Below, in pieces: positions 53,558-63,900 of a stretch of 64,000 nucleotides of DNA. This stretch comes from Nymphaea colorata (Eukaryota; Streptophyta; Magnoliopsida; Nymphaeales; Nymphaeaceae). The position numbers and the translations under genes were made by a program. Positions within the stretch are counted from its first letter, which is position 1; each line of letters opens with the position of its first letter. Below the pieces are notes generated by a model. That model made no database searches. It was not told the DNA's origin and worked only from the letters and a program-made list of their open reading frames with translations. Location: contig NC_045147.1 in NCBI RefSeq assembly GCF_008831285.2, positions 1,638,001 to 1,702,000 of the forward strand, given 5' to 3'.

Positions 53558-56500
53558 TATCTGGTGCCTAAGTTTTCTCAAGTTGATTGTTGCATGCTAT
53601 ACTCTTGATTGTATCATAGTGCAACCATATTGAGATCACATTGTCAAGTCGTGCACTATGGCCGTTGAAGGCAAGACAAAGATGCAGTATGAGCATAAGA
53701 ACACAGGCAATCTTTTTTCTTATGGCTCTATTGTAAAGTTAGATGGATCTAATGTGGGATTTTTTGAAGCAAACGTACTCAAATGAAAAGAATGTTAGCA
53801 AGAACTTACAGGTGGAGGAGGAATTACTTAATTTGCGACAGGGTGACCAAAATCTTGCTCGGTACTTCGCTTCCATCAAATCAATCTATGAAAGACTTGA
53901 AGCTTTGCGTCCTCCATGTCCCATATGCCAAAAGACTCATGGTGCACAGTCTATGGTGGCAAAGTTTCTATAGGGTCTCTCTCCTAAGTATGCAGTAGCA
54001 AAGGCACAGATGTTGACTGGAGCATAAATTCCTGACCTACCTGAGGCTTACAACAGACTCAGCCGTCTTGTTATGACTCTTTCTCCGCCTTCCACTGATG
54101 CTACTCTCTCTGCTTTGGTAGCTTCAGGAGGCCGTTGACGTAATTTCTTCAAGAGAGGGGCATAGGTCGAGGGTCAAGAGGAGGTCGTGGGAGATTTCAG
54201 TGCACCTTATGTGGGAAAATAGGGCATTTGGAAGACAGATGTTGGGATAAGCATGGTCGTCCTTCCGCTATACCCCTAGGAAGAGGTGTTGCATCTAAGC
54301 AGGGCAAGATTTCATTACAGTCTCCTATTGGATCTATCCAGGCAGCTTCATCAGTAGTAGAGGGGTCTTTATCTTCTTCCAATCCTAAGACTGTGACTGT
54401 GAATATCAACAAGTTAGAGTATGAGGAGTTCTTAGCATACAGATTTACTCAACTGTCGGCCTCTACAGTTATGATAAACAATGCTATGTATGTTGATACT
54501 GCTCCACACAGTACAGGTATTACTTGGATTATCGATTCAAGAGCATCGATGCACTTTTGTAGTAGACCTTCTATGTTTATCGTGCTATACTCATTACCTC
54601 AGACACGTCATGTGAGACTTGCAGATGGTAGATGGTTTCCTATTATGGGTTATGGAGATATTAAGATTTCTCAGTCTATGACAATTCCTAATGTGTTATA
54701 TGCTCCTAAATTTTTCATTAATCTTTTATCAGTTGGACAATTAATTAATGACTTACATTATCGTGTTACATTTGTCTCTGATGTATATTCATTTCAGGAC
54801 TTGCAAACTGAGAAGACGATTGGTGGGGGATATGAGAACGGGGGCATCTACTTCCTGTCTGATTATGTGGGTATTGCAGCCGTCTCGACTTCTTCATTGT
54901 CCTCATCCTTCCAGTGGCATCTCAGACTTGGTCATCCATCTGTCTCCAAGCTCTATCACCTACTTATCTATCAGTACTAGAGTCGTTCCAGTGTGAGGCC
55001 TGTCAACTTGGCAAGCACATCCGTAGCAGTTATTCATCGAGTCTGAGTCCGTCCAGTTGTGGACTATTTGATATTCTTCATGTTGATGTGTGGGGTCCTA
55101 GCAGAGTTGCTAGTAGGTCTAGATTTGGTAATTTCCTTGTCATTGTTGATAATCATTCTGGAGTCACATGGATTTTTCTTTTGAAAGAAAGGTCTGAAGT
55201 CATATGTACTCCCAAGAACCTTATTATTAAATAAAGATCCAGTTTGGTATTCTTGTTAAAAGCATTCGCACTGATAACGCTGTTAAGTTCAAGGCATCTA
55301 CCTTAATGAAATTTTACTCTGATAATGGCATTTCTCCTCAGTTTATTTGTCCTCATACCTCCCAGCAAAATGAAGTAGCTGAGCGAAAACATCACCAACT
55401 TTTAAATGTGGCACGCTCTCTAATGCTTCATACTAATCTACCTGCATATTTTTTGGGAGATGTCATCCTCACTACTTATTACTTGACCAACGGTTTACCC
55501 TCATCCTCCATTGACAACAAGGTTCCCATTAAACTTGTGCACCCACAACGACTCTTGTTTCCAGTAGCTCCCAAAGTATTTGGTTGCACATGCTTCGTTC
55601 ACATAATTGGACCCACACGTGATAAATTGGGTACCCAAGCCATTAAGTGTACCTTTATTAGCTACTCCAGGAATCATAAAGGTTACAAATGCTTTGACCC
55701 ATTGACTCAAAATGAGTATATCAGTGCGGATGTGACATTTTTTGAGTCTCAACCTTATTGTAGTTCCTCACATGCCACTGTCATCTGACCCACTACCTAT
55801 TCTTCCTATTCCTTTGGAGTCATTCCCTTACGAGTCTCCTTCTGGGGATTCCCCCGCTGTAGTGTTCAAGTTTTGTGATCCTCTGCTGGTCTACACACGT
55901 CAACAGAACCCTTCTCATGATCCTTCCCCAACCGCTTCTGAGGAGGTAAGTACATCTGAAGTGAGTATACCTAATCCATCTGATCTCTGTCAGGACTTAC
56001 CTATTGCCCTTCGCAAAGACAAGCGACAATGTACTATGCATCCTATATCTCATTTTGTTTCTATTGACGGTGTTGGTAAAAGTATGCAACAGTTTATTCA
56101 AGCTCTGGCTGCCCATGCAGTTCTTACTTGTCACCAACAGACCTTATTAGATACCCAATGGAGTCAGATGCAAGATGAGATGGATGCACTAGTTCAGTGA
56201 GGCACTTGGGAACTTGCTGATCATCCTCCTGATTGTGACATTGTTGGCTCCAAGTAGGTATTCACAGTGAAATATAATTCTAGGGAGGTTTTGGGTTTCG
56301 GTTTTTGTAGTGCCGGCGCGTCGGGTTTTGGTTTTACTGATGCCTTGTTTTTTATTAGGCATCGATGTTGTAATTTTGGGGCATTTTTGTCAAATGTACG
56401 GTTGAACTGGAATGCTATATAATGGAACCCCATTGTTTTGAATTGCTTGGCTCATTTCTTTTAATCTGTTGTGTAGTCACACCTCGATGTTGGATGAAAA

Positions 56501-59500
56501 AAAAAAAAAATGTTTTGAGTGTCAAAAAGGTCGGGGTGTGACAATGTAGTTACCCCCCCCCCTCAAAATGGGGTTGCTGAAAGAAAAAAACGTCAGTTAC
56601 TTAATGTCACCAGAGCCATATTCTTCCAAAGAAATCTCCCAAAATATTATTGGGGAGATGCAGTCCTTACTAGTGCCTATTTGATTAATCGCATGCCTAG
56701 TTGTGTGCTAAATGGTCGTACTCCCTACTCTATGCTTCCAGGGAGTAGCCAACTTTTTCACCTCCCTCCTCGGGTCTTTGGATGTGTGTGTTTCATTCAT
56801 AACCACAACCCGAATGTGAAAAAACTTATCCCAAATCAATTAAGGGAATATTTCTTGGGTATTCTCCTACTTAAAAAGGGTATAAATGTCTAGATCCCAC
56901 CACTGGTCGAGTTCACATTACCAAAGATGTCACATTCTTGGAACATGTCTCCTTTTTTTGTGAGAATTCTCTTCAGGGGGAGAAGTTAATGTCTAAGGAA
57001 GAGCATTCTCCAACTCAGGAAATTCCGTTTACAGTTTTTCTGGATTACAGGCGCGAAGAGAATCCATCTGTCAAGGTGCTTGAAATAGATGAAGAAGGGA
57101 CATCTATTGAGGTACATGAACAGGAGAAGGAGGGAGAGTGTCTTATAGTGACAGAAACAGAGTGTAATCATCAGTTTGGGCAGGTGTATTCTAGGAGAAG
57201 AGCTTGTACTGACAAGGTGATTGATGGTGAGAAGTCTACTCCGAATCCCAATCCTATTTCTTCCTTGGATGACCCAAGTCATGCTCAGAAGCAACCTGTT
57301 GAGAGAGAAATTCAGACACAAAAAAGAAAAGGAGGATCTTCCCATTGCCCTGAGAAAGGGTACCCAACACCCTATTGGTAACTTCGTATCTTACTCTAGA
57401 TTGAGCACTGACTACAAATGTTTTGTATCCTCCTTGGCTGTGGTTGTGATTCCCAGGAATGTTACAGAGGCTCAGGGTGACCCTAAGTGGTCTCATGCTA
57501 TGCAAAAAGAGATGGGTGCCTTAGACAGAAATCAGACATGGGAGGTGGTAGATATTCCTGAAGCAGCTCATTTGGTTGGGTCAAAGTGGGTTTATACCGT
57601 TAAGTACAAACCAGATGGGAACATTGAGAGGTACAAAGCGCGTCTGGTGGCCAAGGGGTTCAGTCAGAAATATGGGATCGACTACTTAGAGACGTTTGCA
57701 CCAGTTGCAAAGATGAAGACTGTTAGAGTTATTATTTCATTGGCGGTGTTGAAGGGTTGGGAGATGTGCCAACTCGATGTGAAAAATGTCTTTCTCAATG
57801 GAGATCTCGAAGAGGAGGTGTATATGTGCATGCCACTAGGTTTTGAGAAACCTGGAAAATGCTGTAAACTGAAGAAGGCTTTGTATGGGCTCAAACAGTC
57901 TCCCCGAGCATGGTTTGAACGTCTCAGACTTGTTATGAAGAAGCATGGCTACAAACAAGGAAATGGAGATCATACCCTGTTCGTAAAGAGGATAGAGAGT
58001 AAAGTTACTCTACTGTTGGTTTATGTTGATGATATGATTGTTACAGGTGATGATAAAGAAGAGATAGGAAGATTAAAGGGTTTACTATCGACTGAATTTG
58101 ATCTAAAGGACCTTGGCAAGCTGAAGTATTTCCTTGGTATTGAAATTGCAAGATCAGGTACAACTCTTGTACTTAGTCAAAGGAAGTATACCTTGGATCT
58201 ACAAAAGGAGACAGGAAAACCGGGATGCAGACCAGCCTCTACTCCTATAGATGCGGGGCACAAACTTGGTAGCAAGGATGGAGAACTTTGGTGTGAAGAA
58301 GCTAAAGGGAGATATCAACGTCTAGTTGGTAAATTGATATACCTCACTCTAACTAGACCAGATATCACCTTTGCTGTAAATGTGATGAGCCAGTTTATGC
58401 ATGCACCTACAGATGTGCACTTGAAGGCTGTAGATAGAATCCTGTGTTACCTGAAGAAGAATCCTGGCAAGGGACTTCTATATGTAAAACAAAGGTCTAT
58501 TGAAATTGAAGGGTATTCTGATGCAGACTGGGCAGGCTGTGTTGACACAAGAAAATCTACTTCAGGGTACTGCGTCTACTTGGGGGGAAATCTAGTTGTT
58601 TGGAGAAGCAAGAGACAAGATGTTTGTTCTCGCTCAAGTGCAGAGGCTGAATATAGGGCTGTTGCTACTGGAGTATCAGAGTTGTTATGGCTGAAGATCT
58701 TGCTGACAGATATTGGGATAGAGATTGAAGGGCCTATGAGAATGTACTGTGATAATAAGTCTGCGATTAACTTGGCTAACAATCCAGTGCTTCATGATCG
58801 AACAAAGCATGTGGAGATTGACCGTCATTTCATCAGAGAAAGAATTGATGCTAGGGAGTTAACATTGCCGTACATGAAGTCTGAAGACCAAACTGCTGAT
58901 ATTCTAACTAAGGCCTTAAATGTAACTTCATTTGAGAGAAATGTATCCAAGTTGGGCATGTTTGATATGTATGCCCAACTTGAGAGGGAGTGTTGACGGA
59001 TCTTGTTGTTTGGGTCCGGGTCTGGACCCAATCCGGTATGTCCTGGTTTAGGACTACTTATACCTTTGTAAACCCTAATCTTGGGAGTTAATGAAGAATT
59101 AAGAGAGAGAGTGTCTGGTGGCTAGTGGGCACCGACCTCCTCACCCGTGGTTTTTCTCCCTCTTGTTGAGGGTTTTCCACGTTACATCAAGTGTTCTTTA
59201 CGTTTTTACTATTTCAACACTGCTCATTGAACAGCATTTGTTATTTTGCAGAAGACACCAAAAACAATTGAATCGCAAAAGGTCTCGTTGTTAAGTTTTC
59301 AGATTTTCAGATTCAAATATAAATCTTGGTTGCACGAATTACATAACAACCTGGTAAAATAGAAATCTCAATGTCTAATTTTCCTTCTCTATATAGGGGA
59401 AGGCAGGCATAATTGCCATATATCAGCAATCAGAAAAGGAATTTTTCATAAGATTTAGTATTAGATTAGGAGTATTAGCATGTAGCATTATTTTATTTCT

Positions 59501-60844
59501 TTGATGTTATTTGTAAAATAATTTCTGTATTTCAACGTTTGAGTTTTTATATTTTCGTTTGTTGCTTGTAGCAGCTCTTCAGAAGCTGTTGGGATATCCA
59601 CCAGCTATATTTTCTAGCCATTGGACATCCCAATGGCTCCTTCTCCTTGCTATTTATCGGACTACATGTCTCCCCTGTAATTTTAGCTTTGTAAGCTCTC
59701 TTCATGTGTGACTAATCACATTTTTTTCACAGTTTATTTTCTCTCGTTGTGAGGATTCCTTGTGTGAAACTGGTGTAGACTGTGTGTTGTCTGTATTCAG
59801 TCATTTTTCTGTCAAAGTACTGAGTTAGTGAGTTGGTTACAGCAGCCTGAGTTTGTGTGATACAGAATTCAAAGTATATCACAAACAGTTCGTTCATTTG
59901 ACAACCTATTCTTTACAGGGTATAGCTAGTTCAAGCAGCTCAATGTAAAATATCAAAACATGAATTTGTTATTGTTGCTCCTACAGTCCTACGTGTAAGA
60001 GCATTTATGAAATATTCGGATATCTTACAACATAATACCTTCTTATACTCCAAGAAAGTAGAAATCCAACAGTGGCATATTGCAGCTCAACATTCTACAG
60101 CTTAACACAATTGATACTTGGTTATACAGGCAGACATATATGTCCTACGCTCATTTAATGGGCAAAAAAGAGTTTAATAACATAATGGGTTATGCATAAC
60201 CTTAACATGAAAATCTTGAACCTACACATTATGACAAAATTAGCACAAAATAAATCATCCAACATGTGAAACATGATACATTAAGCAGCCAATGTATATA
60301 GAGATAAAGCAGAGAATTTCAGTTGCATTGCAAAGAAGCAAATCATGATATGACGTGGTCTTCCTACCTCAACTCCTGAAGGGAAGCAGAAAGAAAGTAG
60401 ATCCTTATGGTTAAGGGGCAGCCGTTTTTCCGGAGGATATACAAACAGAATCTAAGATTGAAAAAAATAAAAAATAAAATGACCATCAGTCTGCCCATGT
60501 TGAAAAACCTTTCATTACAAACATGCTAAGCAAGCATCCGAACTGAACTAATTTTACTCGAGAAATGTTTCAACAATTACAATCATGCTCAATCACTTGC
60601 AAAACCCTGATCATTATTCCATTTTAAAGGGCCAAGAAACTTTGGAACAATGTGGTAAACAGAATGCATGTACCACCTGAAATATAAATGTAAGAGCATC
60701 TCAGCAAAACCATGTAAGATTCCTAGATCCTGTCACCAATTATATAGGATCCCTTAATCCTGACATCCTAGATCCCCCAATTCTGTACCTTAAACCATCT
60801 GACTTTAAAACCAACAAAGTCACAAGAAACCTGTCCCCACCAAA

Positions 60845-60902
<58 letters not shown>

Positions 60903-63900
60903 TGTGTATGCATGCATGGAATAGAGTTTTGGTGGGGCACAGAAGTTAAAATAGCAGTTTTGGTGGCGAATGCCTGTCAAATGGTCTGTCAAGCCATTAA
61001 TCACCATTTTCATACTAGAGGAGGGTAAAAAGAGAGAAAAATAAGGTTAGCTTGAGGATTGAGGTGATAAGTAGAGAGAAAAGTGGGAGGAGGAAGTTGG
61101 CTCAACTCTCAAGGACTAAGGCTACACACAGAGAGAGAGAGAGAGAGAGGGAGAAGCTCAGTTCAAGAACTGTAGCAAGGAGCAAATGGACCATTCAGTT
61201 TTAAAATCAGATTCCTTAGGGGATTGCTTAGAGAGTCAAATGGTTTGAGCACCTTCCAGTGTTTTGAGCTGTTCTGTACAAATCTAACCATAAGGTAGAT
61301 GCAAAATATATGAACACATAATAATAAAAAAAGTCTCCAAAATTAATATCTATCTTGCATTTCATGAGCTGATAGAGCTAAATCCATTAATTCTTAAGAC
61401 AATATAAAATCTAAGTCATACAACCAATTTGTAGCTTTTTTTTTCTTCTTGAGGCCCATAAGTTTAAACATTTTGAATCCATCTAACAGTTAAATTTATG
61501 AAAAAACAGCACTCATTGTGCTTGAGAGCCAGGAGGTACTAACAGGCTGGATAAATTGGAAGGCATAATCGACTATCACAATCTATAAGGCAAGCTATTG
61601 CAGCCAACCTCTGGAGACAAAAGTTCAAATTATCCAGTTAAAAAAGTCATGATATTTGTGAAAATATCAGAATATTAATGAGAAAAATGATAACAATGAG
61701 AATATACACATACATTAGTTTTTCATTTATTTAATTTTTACCTAATTTTTAGGATTTTTTAGATTTTTTAAAAATCGACCAGGATTTTCCCAAAAAAAAA
61801 CTGAACAACTTTGCCGAAATATACACGAGAAAAACCTCACTGTTAAAGTAATATTTGTGGTGATTAAGCGCTCAAACTTCTATGAACGAGGTTCTTCTCA
61901 GTTTTATTGTTTTAGGAAAATCTCAAGAATTCAAAAAATTTAAAAAAAAATGCAAAAAGTTATAGAAAAAATCATGAAAATTATAAGTTCTCTATTAATT
62001 TCTTACAAAAACACTAACAAAAAAATAGTCATGAAAATATTGAAAAGCAAAAAAATCTAAAATTCAAAACATTTTTAAAATATCATGATATTTCCATGAC
62101 AAATTGAAACTGGCAATATTTTATCACAATAAATTGCCCTTTTTCATCTTATTCTTTTGGCAGTATTATCACAATATTTTCCCAATATTATTGACATTTA
62201 CAACCATGCTAACAATCATGCAGTGAGGAGAATGCAAGGAAGAAGCATTATATGCACTATTTTAATTGCTTAATGAGGTATGATTTAGGTAAAATGATGA
62301 CAAAAGTGTCAACATATGTAAACTAGAAAGTAAAAGTGGAAGAAAAAAGAAGACATAAGAAAAAGATGATAGAAATAAGAAAAGCGAAGAAAGAGGAGAA
62401 GAAGGCACAAAAAGAGAAAGGAGAAGAATGGGAAGAAATTAGTAAAGGAATACAGCAAGTCATTTTGTCCTTTTGGACATACAAAAAATAAGCACAAATT
62501 ACAACTTTGCCATGAAAGATGCCCTGGTATTGGTGTCTATGTGATGACATGTCTGTTGTGCATGTGTGTCAGCGTGTGAGTAAGAGAGAAGGAGAGAGGA
62601 TGCCACCAAATGGTCAAAGGGTTAAATATTCCAACATACAACAAACAATGGCCACATGTATTATAAACCACAGCAGAAAGAGAAAGTAGTCAACATGGTA
62701 TGGTATAATGGACGAACCAGCAACCTTTACACAAAATCAGAACTCAACTCACATAAGGACCAAGAGTGAGAGTGCATGGACCTAACAATTTCCATATATG
62801 AAACACAAAGCACTTGATTGTCACAACAATAATGATTTGCAATGAATAACCTAAAAAAAACCTGAGGATCAAGCATCGGCGTGTTATGGAAATCATTATG
62901 CTGATTAAATATTTTTAGTCCCCTGAAGCCATCACTTTTCTTGTCTGACAGCATCGCTTTAAGGGAACGAACATCTGACTTTGGATGAAGACCCACAACA
63001 ACCATGCTCTCAAATAGCCTTGATGGCTCTTTCAAGCACTTCTGATCCTGCATGACATTAATATTGTACAAAGCATATAAGGATAAACATTCACCATATC
63101 AGCAAACAAAGACTGGGTAAACACGAAAAAAAAAAATACTGAAGAATTGGCGGAATAAGTAAAAAGAGACATTTCCTGCTTAAGCTTAAGCATGCAACTG
63201 CAGTTATCTTTTATTCTCAACTGCCTCTTTAAAGTACTTAAATTGTCGAAAATAACACAGAAGATGAAAAAAATGTAAAAGTGCTGCCACCTATCAAACC
63301 ACAATGACAGCCTCTTCTTGACAAAAAATAACATTCTAACATGATTATTTTAGAAGGAAAATCCCAAGTTGCAGCAACGATAAAATATCTCATTCATGTC
63401 AATGCAACAACCAAACGCATTATTCCTGATGAGCTATACCATCCTTGCAGTATAATATGGGTATTTGATAAAGCACATTCCTTTATATTCATAATAAATT
63501 CATAAGCAACATTTAAACAACAACACAAATTTAGACCTAAGAAATGTGAAAAAAAAAATAACCAAGGACAACCAATAGTTCATGTCCCGAAAGACAAAAA
63601 AGAAGAAAAATGCTGGCTATGCCATTTATATAACGGAGAAGTGTCTTAGTTAACAGGAAATATCGGCACTATCATGGCTTTCCCTAAAAGATTCTTGCTG
63701 AATTCCAGTAGGAGATATTGCATCTCTGTTCTAAATCTCATACATTTTCTCCTTCATACATTCTTAAGACTTAAAAAATGAAAAACAAAGCATGAAATCC
63801 AATTACCAATGATTGAAGTTGAAACCTTGCCCACTGACGCTTTTGGCTAGTGAGAACTTCAGGATTGTATGCACCTTTCTTTGCTTCATGTGAAGGTGAA

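Larger units (their letters stand above)
52544..56281 (+). mobile_element. Copia-5, 3' truncated (copia-1 family)
   Basis: 5' LTR 52544-52739 (TGTTGAATTAATTAG...GGCTGTAACA), primer site TGGTATCAGAGCC, leader sharing the CCACCCTTCTCCGCCGGCGG block with copia-1, then gag, protease, integrase and the start of RT. It stops at 56281 where a gypsy-like LTR piece begins. No 3' LTR in the window. Confidence 0.88.
56544..59219 (+). mobile_element. Copia-4, 5' truncated
   Basis: Begins inside integrase ([16 protein letters not shown] after a C-run at 56553-56562) and continues through RT and RNase H to polypurine tract CTTGAGAGGGAG and a 229-bp 3' LTR. The 5' LTR, gag and integrase N-terminus are absent. 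Same lineage as copia-2 and copia-3. Confidence 0.9.
60452..62861 (-). other. Intron between DENN exons 2 and 3
   Basis: 2.4 kb, GT-AG. Contains (TC)n(TG)n at 60847-60906, (GA)n at 61131-61149, an AT-rich repeat 61630-62170 and a purine-rich stretch 62330-62450. No gene. Confidence 0.65.

Noticed and set aside
53224-53571. 115-aa frame with internal repeats
   Set aside because: Translation of the 120-bp tandem repeat in the copia-5 leader, in front of the real gag start.
52544-59219. Single full-length copia element from LTR to LTR
   Set aside because: The two LTRs belong to different families and the coding parts overlap in integrase; it is a chimera of two truncated elements.
60740-61013. 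Frames with His-Thr and Arg-Glu runs
   Set aside because: Translation of the (TC)n(TG)n microsatellite in an intron.
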